Shown: positions 25,226 to 34,328 of the stretch, piece after piece
Position numbering within the stretch: position 1 is the first letter of the stretch
Layout: each line of letters opens with the position of its first letter
NCBI RefSeq assembly: GCF_020511115.1
Contig: NZ_JAJAVH010000001.1
Span: forward strand, 806,001-870,000
Source: Luteimonas panaciterrae
GTDB lineage: Bacteria > Pseudomonadota > Gammaproteobacteria > Xanthomonadales > Xanthomonadaceae
Length of the DNA stretch: 64,000 nt
Direction of reading: 5' to 3'
Made by a program: the position numbers and the translations under genes
Notes under the pieces: generated by a model
Told to the model about the DNA's origin: nothing
The model's input: the letters and a program-made list of their open reading frames with translations, nothing else
Database searches by the model: none

Positions 25226-25971
25226 TACAGCAACCCCTTCTGCTTGAGTGCGGCGACCAGTTCGGCCGCATCCTTGACCATGACGCCCTTGCTGCGCTTC
25301 GGCGGCGGGGCGAAGTGGGTGGTCTTGAGCGTGTCGCCGGCGTCGACGCCGAGGTCGGCGAAGGCGATCGTTTCCAGCGGCTTGCTCTTGGCCTTCATGA
25401 TGTCCGGCAGCTTGATGAAGCGCGGCTCGTTCAGGCGCAGATCGGTGGTGACCACGGCCGGCAGGTCGACTTCGAGCGTTTCCAGGCCGGCATCGACTTC
25501 GCGGATGACCGTGGCCTTGCCGGCCGCGACCTCGAGTTTGGACGCGAAGGTGGCCTGCGGACGACCCCAGAGCGTGGCGAGCATCTGGCCGGTCTGGCTG
25601 GCGTCGTCGTCGATGGCCTGCTTGCCGAGGATGACCAGGTCCGGCTGTTCCTTCTCGATCAGCTTCAGGAAGGTGCGGGCGGCGGTCAGCGGCTGGATCG
25701 GCTGGTCCGCGACCACGTGGATGGCGCGGTTGGCGCCCATGGCCAGGCCGTTGCGCAGGTGCGCCTGGGCATCGGCGGGGGCGATGGTGGCGACCACGAC
25801 CTCGGTGGCGATGCCCTTGTCGCGCAAGCGCAGGGCTTCTTCCAGGGCGATTTCGTCGAAAGGATTGGCCGAGAGCTTGACGCCGTCGGTGACCACACCG
25901 GAACCATCCGGCTTGACCTGGATGCGGACGTTGTAGTCCACCACGCGCTTGTAGGCGACGAGGATCTTCAT
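25225..25971 (-). CDS. etfB: Electron transfer flavoprotein beta subunit
   Basis: AMP-binding subunit of ETF, 248 residues, starting MKILVAYKRVVDYNVRIQVK. Family features include NPFDEIALEEALRLRD and LVILGKQAIDDDASQTGQML. First gene of etfB-etfA; divergent from scoA. Its promoter should lie in the 247-base gap to 26218, but no strong hexamers were identified for this strand. Confidence 0.96.
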   Translation of the reverse strand: MKILVAYKRVVDYNVRIQVKPDGSGVVTDGVKLSANPFDEIALEEALRLRDKGIATEVVVATIAPADAQAHLRNGLAMGANRAIHVVADQPIQPLTAARTFLKLIEKEQPDLVILGKQAIDDDASQTGQMLATLWGRPQATFASKLEVAAGKATVIREVDAGLETLEVDLPAVVTTDLRLNEPRFIKLPDIMKAKSKPLETIAFADLGVDAGDTLKTTHFAPPPKRSKGVMVKDAAELVAALKQKGLL

Positions 25972-26180
25972 CGTTCAGGGAATCCTAGCTGTGGGGGGAG
26001 ACGCCGGACCGCGATGGCAGGTCCGGGGTGATAAGCCTGTCCAGTTTACCGGGCGAGGGCCGTGGGTGCGACCTGAAGAGGGCACCGGACGTCCAGGCTG
26101 ATTGGCGTATGGATCGAGGCCGTCCTCCTGCCGGAACACCCTGAACCAATGGCCGATGCTTCGCCGACATGAGGCGACGC

Positions 26181-26186
26181 TAGAAT
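26181..26186 (+). promoter_or_regulatory. Candidate -10 element for scoA
   Basis: TAGAAT at 26181-26186, 33 bases before the chosen ATG at 26219. It supports that start over the ATG at 26102. A -35 match is poor. Confidence 0.4.
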
Positions 26187-26218
26187 GCCGCCCTCCCCCC
26201 CGATCGGAGCTCATCGAG

Positions 26219-26962
26219 ATGGCCGAAGCCAATGTCGCGGCGCGTGGCGCCAGCGGCGCGAAGAACAAGGTTGTCGCCGACGCCCGCCAGGCGCTCGACG
26301 GCCTCGTGGCGGACAACCAGACCCTCGCGGTGGGGGGATTCGGCCTGTGCGGCATCCCGGAGGCGTTGATCGCCGCGCTGCGCGACAGTGGGGTGAAGGG
26401 GCTGACGGTGATCTCCAACAACGCCGGCGTCGACGGCTTCGGCCTCGGCCTGCTGCTGGAGACGCGGCAGATCAAGAAGATGATTTCCTCCTACGTCGGC
26501 GAGAACAAGGAATTCGAGCGCCAGTACCTGTCCGGCGAGCTCGAGCTCGAGTTCAACCCGCAAGGCACCCTGGCCGAGCGCCTGCGCGCCGGCGGCGCGG
26601 GCATCCCGGCGTTCTTCACCGCCACCGGCTACGGCACGGTGGTGGCCGAGGGCAAGGAGACGCGCGAGTTCGGCGGCAAGCATTACGTGCTGGAAACGGC
26701 ACTGATCGCCGACGTCTCGCTGGTGAAGGCGTGGAAGGCGGACAAGGCCGGCAACCTGGTGTTCCGCAAGACCGCGCGCAATTTCAATCCCGCCTGCGCG
26801 ATGGCCGGCAAGGTCTGCATCGCGGAGGTGGAGGAGGTCGTGGAGATCGGCGCGATCGATCCCGACCACGTGCATCTGCCCGGCATCTACGTCGATCGCA
26901 TCGTGCACAACCCGACCCCCGAGAAACGTATCGAACAGCGCACCGTGCGAGGAGCGAAGTAA
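26219..26962 (+). CDS. scoA: Succinyl-CoA:3-ketoacid CoA-transferase subunit A
   Basis: Alpha subunit of the CoA-transferase that activates acetoacetate with succinyl-CoA, or runs in reverse in ketone-body and leucine/tyrosine breakdown. The 247-residue protein has [32 protein letters not shown] and [20 protein letters not shown]. The frame opens at 26102, but homologues start close to the ATG at 26219, where the candidate promoter also points. The TAA overlaps the scoB ATG by one base. The acetoacetate made by the fahA pathway at the left end of the window is a natural substrate. Confidence 0.93.
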   Translation: MAEANVAARGASGAKNKVVADARQALDGLVADNQTLAVGGFGLCGIPEALIAALRDSGVKGLTVISNNAGVDGFGLGLLLETRQIKKMISSYVGENKEFERQYLSGELELEFNPQGTLAERLRAGGAGIPAFFTATGYGTVVAEGKETREFGGKHYVLETALIADVSLVKAWKADKAGNLVFRKTARNFNPACAMAGKVCIAEVEEVVEIGAIDPDHVHLPGIYVDRIVHNPTPEKRIEQRTVRGAK

Positions 26963-27597
26963 TGGCCTGGACCCGCGACGAAATGGCCCAGCGCGCCGCC
27001 CGCGAACTCACCGACGGCGCCTACGTGAACCTCGGCATCGGCCTGCCGACGCTGGTGGCGAACCACATTCCCGACGGTGTCGACGTCTGGCTGCAGTCGG
27101 AGAACGGCCTGCTCGGCATCGGCCCGTTCCCGACCGAGGACGAAGTCGACGCCGACCTCATCAACGCCGGCAAGCAGACCGTGACCGCGCGTCTGGGTGC
27201 CAGCTATTTCGGCAGCCACGATTCCTTCGCGATGATCCGCGGCGGGCACATCGATCTTGCGATCCTCGGCGCCATGCAGGTCACCGACAAGGGCGATCTT
27301 GCCAACTGGATGGTGCCCGGCAAGATGGTCAAGGGCATGGGCGGCGCGATGGATCTTGTGGCGGGCGTCAAGCGCGTTGTTGTACTGATGGAACATACCG
27401 CCAAGAACGGTGAGCACAAGATCCTTTCCGAGTGCACGCTGCCACTGACCGGTGTCGGCGTGGTGGACCGGATCATCACGGAGCTGGCCGTGTTCGACGT
27501 CACCAAGGACGGGCTCGCGCTGTTGGAAATGGCGCCAGGCGTCACGGTCGAGGAACTGCGCGACAAGACTGGCGTCACGTTTGCCGCAGCCGCCTGA
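26962..27597 (+). CDS. scoB: Succinyl-CoA:3-ketoacid CoA-transferase subunit B
   Basis: Beta subunit of 211 residues. It contains the catalytic glutamate in the signature [13 protein letters not shown], and the family segments [14 protein letters not shown] and [20 protein letters not shown]. It starts [19 protein letters not shown], with GGAGCGAAG as ribosome binding site inside the end of scoA. Together A and B make the heterodimer. Confidence 0.95.
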   Translation: MAWTRDEMAQRAARELTDGAYVNLGIGLPTLVANHIPDGVDVWLQSENGLLGIGPFPTEDEVDADLINAGKQTVTARLGASYFGSHDSFAMIRGGHIDLAILGAMQVTDKGDLANWMVPGKMVKGMGGAMDLVAGVKRVVVLMEHTAKNGEHKILSECTLPLTGVGVVDRIITELAVFDVTKDGLALLEMAPGVTVEELRDKTGVTFAAAA

Positions 27598-27732
27598 ACG
27601 GTCGATCGCGCTGAACCGCTAGGCGGTTTGGAACATATTCATTTTCGCCGCCGGCTTGATGCGGCCTTGGCGCCGCTTTCCACGTATGCTGTCGGGCGCC
27701 ATCGGGCTTTTAGAGACAGGAAACGAACAGAT

Positions 27733-30078
27733 ATGCGCAACCATCTTGCCGGAGCGATCGTGCTCGGACTCGGCCTGCTGGCCGGATGCTCTTCCGAATC
27801 GCAAACGAACGGTCAGGCCACAGTCTCCGCCGCGCGCGCGCCGGGTGCGCAGTTGCCGGCACTCGCGACGATCCGCGCCTCGGCGAAGAGTTTCGCTTCG
27901 CTGCCCGATCGCGGTGAATTGCTGTCCTACGACAACATGCTGAACGTGAAGCGCCGCGGCGCGTTCACCGATTACCCGGTTTCAATCAGCGAAGCGCATG
28001 CGCTCAACGCGATGGCCTCGGGCGAGATGGTGGTCAATGCGCCGAACGGCGAGCTGGTGCGGTTGAAGTACGACCACTACGAAGAATATCCCGACGGCAA
28101 CTGGTCGTGGATCGGACGCGACGAGAACGGCCGCAGCGCTGTGATCACCTTCGGCGATCAGGCCGTGTTCGGCACGATCCCGCAGAGCAACGGCCAGGCG
28201 CTGCGCCTGTCGACGTTGAACGGCCATGCCTGGGTGGTGTCCACCGACAGCGTCAAGCTCTCGAAGGTACCGACCAACGGACGTCCGGAAGTGCTGGTGC
28301 CGCCGACGGCCGCGATGATCGCGAGCGGTCTCGTCTCGGGCAGCGGCACGTCCAAGCTGACGGCGCAGGCGGAAGCGCAGGCCGGCCCGACGGGCAACAT
28401 CGACATCGTGATCGGATACAGCCAGGGCCTCGTCGACAAGTACGGATCGAGCGGTGTGGGCACGCTGCTCAACAGCATCGTCGCGCTCACGAACACGGCC
28501 TACAGCAACAGCGGCGTCACCATGCGCCTGCGGCCGGTGAAGTACCTGCTGGTGAATTACCCGGACAACAGCGACAACGGCGCGACGCTGGAGAAGTTGT
28601 CCGGCTACAACGCCAGCGGCCCGATCGAGGTGGATCCGGCGTTCAAGCCGCTGCGCGATGCGCGCGAGGAATTCGGTGGCGACCTCGTCTCCTTCGTGCG
28701 CCGCTTCGAAGCGCCGGACAACAACGGCTGCGGCATCGCCTGGATGATCGGCGCCCACGTTTCGGGCGATCCCGCGCCGGGCATCTCCACCGCGGACGCG
28801 CCGTTCGCCTATTCCGTCGTCAGCTATGGCGACGATCTGAACGGCGGGCAGAGCTTCTACTGCATCGACGAGTCGCTGGCGCACGAAACCGGGCACAACC
28901 TCGGCCAGGCGCACGACAAGGACAACAGCAAGGCTTCCGACGGCCGCCTGATCTACGGCGTGCACGATTATTCGTTCGGCTATCGCGAAGCGACCGCGAA
29001 CGGATTCCACACGGTCATGGCCTATCCGCTGGCCGACGCCGGCAGCGTGCAGGGCGTGATCGACTACTTCGCGAATCCGGCGGTGAAGTACCAGACCAAG
29101 CCCACCGGTGTCGCGGATCAGTCGGACAACGTCCGCAGCATGAACCAGACGATGCCGATCGTGGCGCAGTTCCGCGCGACGAAGGTGCCGATCACCACCG
29201 ATCTTCTGGATTTCTACGCCGTCAAGAAGATGGGCACCACGAAGACCGAAGTGCATGCGCTGACGGCGGCCAGCAACTTCAAGACGTTCTCGCTGCATCT
29301 GTCGACGGCGCTGGCCAAGTCCGGCACCGACGGGCAGTGGGTGTTCCGCTTCGCCGACTACAACGGCGACAGCAAATACGATCTGTTCGCCATCAACAAG
29401 GTCGGCGCTTCCGGAAAAACGGAAGTGCATATCCTGGATGGATCGAAGAATTTCAGTACGTTCCTCACGCATCGATCCACGTTGCTGCAGGCGACCGGTC
29501 GCGACAACCGTTGGGAATTCCTGCTGGGCGACTACAACCGCGATGGCAAGCTCGATCTCTACGCCATCGACAGGACGGGCTCCTCGGGCAAGACGGAAGT
29601 GCATGTCCTGAATGGCGCCACGAACTTCACGACCTTCCTGACGCACCTCGCGACGTCGCTGCCGGCGTCCGGAACGGATTACCGCTGGCACTTCGAGCTC
29701 GGCGACTACAACGGCGACAAGGTGCTCGATCTGTACGCGATCGACAAGAATGGCGCGTCGGGCAAGGTCGAGATGCAGGTCCTGAGTGGTTCGGCCAATT
29801 TCAGGCAGACCCTGCTCCAGAAGTCGCTCCCGCTGGCCGCCAGCAGCGGCAGCACCAACAACTGGGAATACGAACTCGGCGATTTCAATCGCGACGGCAC
29901 GCTGGATCTGTACGCGATCGCCAAGGTTGGTTCGTCCGGCAAGACCGAAGTCCACGTCCTGAGCGGCGTGAGTGATTTCCAGACCTTCCTGACGCACCTG
30001 GCGACCGCGCTCGGCAGCACCGGTACCGATGCGTCGTGGGATTTCGGCCTGGTGCCCGTGGCGCAGCCGTCGAGCTGA
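27733..30078 (+). CDS. Metzincin-type metalloprotease lipoprotein with C-terminal FG-GAP/VCBS-like repeats
   Basis: A 781-residue predicted surface or periplasmic lipoprotein. The signal MRNHLAGAIVLGLGLLAGC ends in a lipobox (Cys 19). Residues about 60-210 look like a propeptide. The protease domain (about 220-480) has the zinc motif HETGHNLGQAHD (384-395) and a Met-turn region HTVMAYP (426-432), as in reprolysin/M12-like metzincins. Residues about 490-778 are five repeats of 58-59 residues, each with a TEVHVL core and four joined by calcium-type loops such as DYNRDGKLD. The frame extends upstream to 27628, but the signal peptide fixes the start. Substrate unknown. It stands alone between scoB and a terminator. 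Confidence 0.88.
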   Translation: MRNHLAGAIVLGLGLLAGCSSESQTNGQATVSAARAPGAQLPALATIRASAKSFASLPDRGELLSYDNMLNVKRRGAFTDYPVSISEAHALNAMASGEMVVNAPNGELVRLKYDHYEEYPDGNWSWIGRDENGRSAVITFGDQAVFGTIPQSNGQALRLSTLNGHAWVVSTDSVKLSKVPTNGRPEVLVPPTAAMIASGLVSGSGTSKLTAQAEAQAGPTGNIDIVIGYSQGLVDKYGSSGVGTLLNSIVALTNTAYSNSGVTMRLRPVKYLLVNYPDNSDNGATLEKLSGYNASGPIEVDPAFKPLRDAREEFGGDLVSFVRRFEAPDNNGCGIAWMIGAHVSGDPAPGISTADAPFAYSVVSYGDDLNGGQSFYCIDESLAHETGHNLGQAHDKDNSKASDGRLIYGVHDYSFGYREATANGFHTVMAYPLADAGSVQGVIDYFANPAVKYQTKPTGVADQSDNVRSMNQTMPIVAQFRATKVPITTDLLDFYAVKKMGTTKTEVHALTAASNFKTFSLHLSTALAKSGTDGQWVFRFADYNGDSKYDLFAINKVGASGKTEVHILDGSKNFSTFLTHRSTLLQATGRDNRWEFLLGDYNRDGKLDLYAIDRTGSSGKTEVHVLNGATNFTTFLTHLATSLPASGTDYRWHFELGDYNGDKVLDLYAIDKNGASGKVEMQVLSGSANFRQTLLQKSLPLAASSGSTNNWEYELGDFNRDGTLDLYAIAKVGSSGKTEVHVLSGVSDFQTFLTHLATALGSTGTDASWDFGLVPVAQPSS

Positions 30079-30098
30079 CGGTTCGAGCCATCGCGGTG

Positions 30099-30123
30099 TT
30101 CCGTGGGCATCGCGCCCACGGAA
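30099..30123 (+). terminator. Inverted repeat just downstream of the metalloprotease
   Basis: TTCCGTGGGC (30099-30108) and GCCCACGGAA (30114-30123) are perfect complements around a five-base loop. Only a weak ATTT follows, so it may assist the terminator at 30142 rather than act alone. Confidence 0.45.
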
Positions 30124-30141
30124 ATTTGCCACTGAAAAGCA

Positions 30142-30186
30142 AAAGGCGGCGATACGCAGTTCTGCGATTGCCGCCTTTCTTTTTTC
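30142..30186. terminator. Bidirectional intrinsic terminator
   Basis: AAAGGCGGC at 30142-30150 and GCCGCCTTT at 30169-30177 form a stem with an inner CGCA/TGCG extension, followed by CTTTTTTC on the plus strand. The A-rich left flank gives a T run on the other strand. It serves both the metalloprotease gene and the convergent ETF-QO gene. Confidence 0.88.
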
Positions 30187-30189
30187 GCG

Positions 30190-31848
30190 TCAGAGATTCT
30201 GGTAGTTCGGCCCCGATCCGCCTTCCGGCGTGACCCAGTTGATGATCTCGTAGGGGTCCTTGATGTCGCAGGTCTTGCAGTGCACGCAGTTGGCGGCGTT
30301 GATCTGCAAGCGCTTGCCTTCCGCGTCGTCCACGATTTCGTAGACGGCGGCCGGGCAGAAGCGGGTACAGGGATTGCCGTATTCCTCGGTGCAGCGGGTG
30401 ACGCAGATCGAGGTGTCGGCCACGCGCAGATGGACCGGCTGGTCCTCGTCGTGTTCGGTGGCGGCGAAGTACACGCCGGCCAACCGATCGCGCGGCGCCA
30501 GCGTGCGGTCGACGTAATCGCGCTTCGGCTTTTCGGCCTCGCTGAGTTTCTGCAGCGACGACCAGTCGGATTTGTTCTTCAACGTCCACGGCGAGAGGCC
30601 GCCGGTGACGGTTTCCCAGGCGGCGTTGAACATGCCGAACCAGAGCCCGCGCTTGAAGCCGGGCTTCACGTTGCGCACTTTCTTCAATTCCGCCATCGCC
30701 TCGGAAGCGCGCAGCTTGGCGTCGAAGCCCTCGCTGCTCAGCGACTGCGCCAGATGCTCGGCGGCGAGCATGCCGCTGCGGATCGCCTGGTGCGTGCCCT
30801 TGATCTTGGGCACGTTGAGCAGGCCGGCGGTGTCGCCGATCAGCAGCGCGCCGGGCATTTCCGTCTTCGGCAGCGATTGCCAGCCGCCGGTGACGATGGC
30901 GCGCGCGCCCGCCGAGACGAGGTTGCCGCCTTCGAGCAGCGGCTTGACCATCGGATGGTTCTTCCACTGCTGGAAGGCTTCCCACGGCTTGTAATCCGGG
31001 TCGCGGTAGTCGAGGCCGCTGACGTAGCCGAGCGCGATGCGGCCCTTGTCCAGGTGATACAGGAAGCTGCCGCCGTAGGTGTGGCTGTCGGCCGGCCAGC
31101 CGAAGCTGTGCACGATCTTGCCGGGGCTGACGCGATCCTCCGGCACCTGCCACAGTTCCTTGATGCCGATCGAATAGCCCTGCGGATCGCTGTCGGCATC
31201 GAGCTTGAAGCGTTTGATCAGCCGCTTGGTGAGATGGCCACGTGCGCCCTCGGCCAGCACCGTGACCTTGGCGTGGATGTCGATGCCCGGCGTGTAGCCG
31301 GGCTTGTGCGATCCGTCCTTGGCGATGCCCATGTCGCCGATGCGCACGCCGATCACCTTGCCCTCGCTCCCATCGGGATTCACGTCGTGCAGGGTCTCGG
31401 CGGCGGCGAAACCCGGATAGATCTCCACGCCCAGCGCCTCGGCCTGCGGCGCCAGCCATGCGCACATCGCGCCGAGGCTGACGATCACGTTGCCTTTGTT
31501 GTGCATGCCCGGCGGCACCGGTAGCTTGCGACCGCCGGTCTTGCTGAGCAGCCAGAACTCGTCCTCGGTGGCCGGCACACAGATCGGCGGCGGATTGCTG
31601 CGCCAGTCCGGCAGCAGCGCGTCGAGCGGGCCGGTCTCGATGACCGCGCCGGAGAGGATGTGTGCGCCGATGGTGCTGGCCTTCTCGATCACGCACACCG
31701 ACAGTTCGGGATTGAGCTGTTTCAGCCGGATCGCGAACGACAATCCGGCCGGGCCGGCACCGACGGCGACGACGTCGTATTCCATGACATCGCGTTCGAT
31801 GGCGGGTGCGCCGTTCTCGTGGTCTGCGGTGCTGCTGGGTTCGCTCAT
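30190..31848 (-). CDS. Electron transfer flavoprotein-ubiquinone oxidoreductase
   Basis: Membrane-associated flavoprotein that moves electrons from reduced ETF to ubiquinone. The 552-residue protein has the FAD dinucleotide fold DVVAVGAGPAGLSFAIRLKQ, the quinone-region segment AHILSGAVIE, and LIGDTAGLLNVPKIKGTHQA. Near the C-terminus NAANCVHCKTCDIKDPYEII and an earlier Cys (CTRFCPAAVYE) supply the 4Fe-4S ligands. Length and motif order are normal for the family. It works with etfA/etfB, which are about 4 kb away in the window. Confidence 0.96.
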   Translation of the reverse strand: MSEPSSTADHENGAPAIERDVMEYDVVAVGAGPAGLSFAIRLKQLNPELSVCVIEKASTIGAHILSGAVIETGPLDALLPDWRSNPPPICVPATEDEFWLLSKTGGRKLPVPPGMHNKGNVIVSLGAMCAWLAPQAEALGVEIYPGFAAAETLHDVNPDGSEGKVIGVRIGDMGIAKDGSHKPGYTPGIDIHAKVTVLAEGARGHLTKRLIKRFKLDADSDPQGYSIGIKELWQVPEDRVSPGKIVHSFGWPADSHTYGGSFLYHLDKGRIALGYVSGLDYRDPDYKPWEAFQQWKNHPMVKPLLEGGNLVSAGARAIVTGGWQSLPKTEMPGALLIGDTAGLLNVPKIKGTHQAIRSGMLAAEHLAQSLSSEGFDAKLRASEAMAELKKVRNVKPGFKRGLWFGMFNAAWETVTGGLSPWTLKNKSDWSSLQKLSEAEKPKRDYVDRTLAPRDRLAGVYFAATEHDEDQPVHLRVADTSICVTRCTEEYGNPCTRFCPAAVYEIVDDAEGKRLQINAANCVHCKTCDIKDPYEIINWVTPEGGSGPNYQNL

Positions 31849-32039
31849 GTTCGCGGCCTGGCTCGGTGTAGGGTGCGCTGCGTGGAAAGTCTGGACATCG
31901 AATCACGCGGTCGGCGTGAAATCGAGCCGCTCGTCCATGCGGCGAGGTGTGCGGGCTTATGCGGAGGCGGCTGCGTACGCCCGCGTATGCGACATTCTCG
32001 CGGGTTGCCGCGCGTGCGGCAAATCGGCACGATCCGGCG

Positions 32040-32630
32040 ATGGAAGGCGCCATCACCCTGGATTTGCCCGGCGCCGACGTGCGTCTGTATCACGGTTGGC
32101 TGCCCGAAACGGAGGCCGACGCGCTGTTCCATACGCTTCGCGCGGAAATTTCCTGGCACGTGCATCGCATCCGATTGTTCGGACGCGAGGTCGATTCGCC
32201 GCGATTGAGTTGCTGGATCGGCGATCCGGAGGCGGTCTATACCTATTCCGGGACGCGTTTCGAGCCCATGCCGTGGCCGCAAGCATTGCAGTCCGTGCGC
32301 GAGCGGCTGACGCGGACACTCGCGTATCCGTTCAACAGCGTGCTCGCCAATCTCTATCGCGATGGCCGCGATGCGATGGGTTGGCACAGCGATGCCGAGC
32401 CTGAACTCGGATCAGAGCCGGTGATCGCGTCGTTATCGCTGGGTGCCGTGCGCCGTTTCGCGCTGAAGCACCGCCGCGATCCTGCCGCGAAGCGCGTGAT
32501 CGAGCTTCCGCACGGCAGCTTGCTGGTGATGGCGGGGCAGACACAGGAAAACTATCGTCATGCTCTGCCGCGCACGGTGCGGCCGTTGGGCGAGCGGATC
32601 AATCTGACGTTCCGGCAGATCCTGCGCTAG
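32040..32630 (+). CDS. AlkB-like 2-oxoglutarate/Fe(II) dioxygenase
   Basis: A 196-residue alpha-ketoglutarate-dependent dioxygenase likely to reverse alkylation damage in nucleic acids. Visible iron ligands are H116 and D118 (GWHSDAEPELG) and H174 (NYRHALPRT), and the 2OG-binding arginines R186 and R192 lie in ERINLTFRQ. The N-terminal part has the ALKBH2/3-like SCWIGDPEAVYTYSG. The frame is open from 31947, but ATG 32040 gives the family length. It is divergent from ETF-QO and not in an obvious alkylation-response operon. Confidence 0.9.
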   Translation: MEGAITLDLPGADVRLYHGWLPETEADALFHTLRAEISWHVHRIRLFGREVDSPRLSCWIGDPEAVYTYSGTRFEPMPWPQALQSVRERLTRTLAYPFNSVLANLYRDGRDAMGWHSDAEPELGSEPVIASLSLGAVRRFALKHRRDPAAKRVIELPHGSLLVMAGQTQENYRHALPRTVRPLGERINLTFRQILR

Positions 32631-32663
32631 AGCGTTTTGGTTCAGGCGCGCGCGGGAAGTTCG

Positions 32664-32687
32664 TCATTCCCACACGGGCGGGAATGA
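32664..32687. repeat. REP-like palindrome between convergent genes
   Basis: TCATTCCC (32664-32671) and GGGAATGA (32680-32687) flank an eight-base loop. The same CATTCCCG/CGGGAATG core occurs at 42467 and twice at 61944-62031, so it belongs to a dispersed repeat family of this genome. Confidence 0.7.
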
Positions 32688-32707
32688 GGTGCTTCCATAC
32701 GATGATC

Positions 32708-33394
32708 TCATCGTCCGCCCGCGACTCCGGAAGTCGCCGTGTTGCCAGTCTGCAACGTCCAGCGCGCGATGTCGCCGCCGACGCGTTCCAGGCTGCGCGA
32801 GAAGGCCTCCACCACCTGCGGGACTTCCTTGCTCGCCGCCGGTTCGGCATGGCGGAAGGTCTGCGCGCCGACCACGCTCTGGTCGCTGTTGCGCAGCAGC
32901 TTGGCATTGATCTCGATGGTGGCCGAAGGCAGGGCGCCGCCGGCGTAGTCGGCTTCGAAGCGGCGCATGTCGAGGACCAGCTTGTAGTCGGCGGCGATGC
33001 CGGTGCCCTGGCGTGCGACCGCGGCGATGCGGCCGGAATCCTCCAGCGCGCGGATGATCGTGTCCTCCACCATGTCGCTCGGCAGCTTGGCCCAGGCCGC
33101 GCCCTTGTAGACCTGCACTTCGTCGGGCGTGGGACGCACGGCGATGCGGAAGCTGTCGATCATGCGCGCCGCGGTCGGCGGGCTCAGCGATAGCTGCCAT
33201 TTCACGTTGGGCCAGGCCGCATCGGGCGCGACGCGCGGATCGAGCGCGTACAGCGTCGATTGCGTGCGCTCGCCGCCGGCGTTGAGCAAGGCGCAGCCGC
33301 TCAGCGTCGCGCAGGCGAGTGCGAGCGCCACGGTCGCGACGCGCATGCGCGTCCGCGATTTCGAGAAGCGAAACAGGGTTTCCGTCGTCTTCAT
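32708..33394 (-). CDS. ABC-type transport auxiliary lipoprotein (PqiC/MlaD-partner type)
   Basis: A 228-residue lipoprotein, fourth gene of an MCE transporter operon. The signal region MRVATVALALACATLSGC ends in a lipobox. The mature part (STLYALDPR, RMIDSFRIAVRP, VYKGAAWAKLPSDMVEDTI) fits the DUF330/ABC auxiliary lipoprotein family, which sits at the outer membrane and works with MCE proteins. The start at 33394 overlaps the upstream stop (ATGA); Met 17 is an alternative start. It ends facing the AlkB-like gene. Confidence 0.87.
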   Translation of the reverse strand: MKTTETLFRFSKSRTRMRVATVALALACATLSGCALLNAGGERTQSTLYALDPRVAPDAAWPNVKWQLSLSPPTAARMIDSFRIAVRPTPDEVQVYKGAAWAKLPSDMVEDTIIRALEDSGRIAAVARQGTGIAADYKLVLDMRRFEADYAGGALPSATIEINAKLLRNSDQSVVGAQTFRHAEPAASKEVPQVVEAFSRSLERVGGDIARWTLQTGNTATSGVAGGR

Positions 33395-34317
33395 TTCGGC
33401 TCGAACTCCTTGGGTGCGTCGCGTCCCAGCAGATAGCGCGCCGGGCTCGCGTCGAGGCGGTCGCTGATGCGGCGCAGGTCGCGGATCAGCGTGCGCAGTT
33501 CGCCCAGCGTCGGTCCCAGTTGCGACAGGCCGTCGTTGGCGAAGCTGCTGATGGCGGCGCGGTTCTCGTTGAGGATCTTGTCGGCGCCGCCGGCCGCGGA
33601 ATCGAGCCGGTTGAGCGTGCTGTCGAGCTTGGTGATCAGCATGGGCAGCTTCTTCACCAGTTCGCGATCGAGATCGGTAATGGCGCGATTGGTGCCGTCG
33701 AGCGTGGTGTTCAACTGCTCGGTGGCCTTGCGCGCGTTGACGATCAGCGCACCCAGGTCCTCGCGCCGGTCGGACACGGAGCCGGTCATCGTTTCGATGT
33801 GGTCGAGCGTCTTGGAAACGCGCGCGACGTTTTCATCGCTCAGCATCGTGTCCAGCCGCTCGAACAACCGGTTGGCGGTGTCGGCGATGTTCTGCAGTGC
33901 CGACGGCTGGGTGAGGATGATCGGCACGTCGTGACCGGGCGTTTCGCGCAGCGGCGGGCTGCGCGGATCGCCGCCGGTGAGCTGGATGATCGGCGGGCCG
34001 GTGACGCTGGTCAGCGACAGCTTGGCGCGCGTGTCGGTCTTGATCGGCGCCGAGGCCTGCAGCTTCAGGCGCGCCACCACCGCGCGCGGATCGTTCGGCG
34101 CCAGCTGCAGGTTGTCGACCGTGCCGATGGCGATGCCGTTGTACTGCACGCTGCTGCCCTGGGTGAGGCCGGTGACGGGTTCGTGGAAGACCACGTCGTA
34201 CTCGCGCCAGCTTTTTTCCGAGGAGTACTTCGCCGCCCACAGGCCGAAGCCGAGCAGGAACAGCGACACCAGGATGGTGAACGCGCCGATCAGGACATAG
34301 TTGGCTTTTGTTTCCAT
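33391..34317 (-). CDS. MlaD/MCE family periplasmic lipid-binding protein
   Basis: A 308-residue substrate-binding component of a lipid ABC transporter. One N-terminal membrane anchor (YVLIGAFTILVSLFLLGFGLW), then a single MCE domain (about 40-120; GLTQGSSVQYNGIAIGTV, KLSLTSVTGPPIIQLTGG). The rest is a long helical region with repeated Leu/Ile/Asn heptads (LDHIETMTGSVSDRREDLG), which in MCE proteins can form a tunnel. Lies 11 bases after the ATPase gene. Confidence 0.92.
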   Translation of the reverse strand: METKANYVLIGAFTILVSLFLLGFGLWAAKYSSEKSWREYDVVFHEPVTGLTQGSSVQYNGIAIGTVDNLQLAPNDPRAVVARLKLQASAPIKTDTRAKLSLTSVTGPPIIQLTGGDPRSPPLRETPGHDVPIILTQPSALQNIADTANRLFERLDTMLSDENVARVSKTLDHIETMTGSVSDRREDLGALIVNARKATEQLNTTLDGTNRAITDLDRELVKKLPMLITKLDSTLNRLDSAAGGADKILNENRAAISSFANDGLSQLGPTLGELRTLIRDLRRISDRLDASPARYLLGRDAPKEFEPK

Positions 34318-34328
34318 GACGGGCCTTC

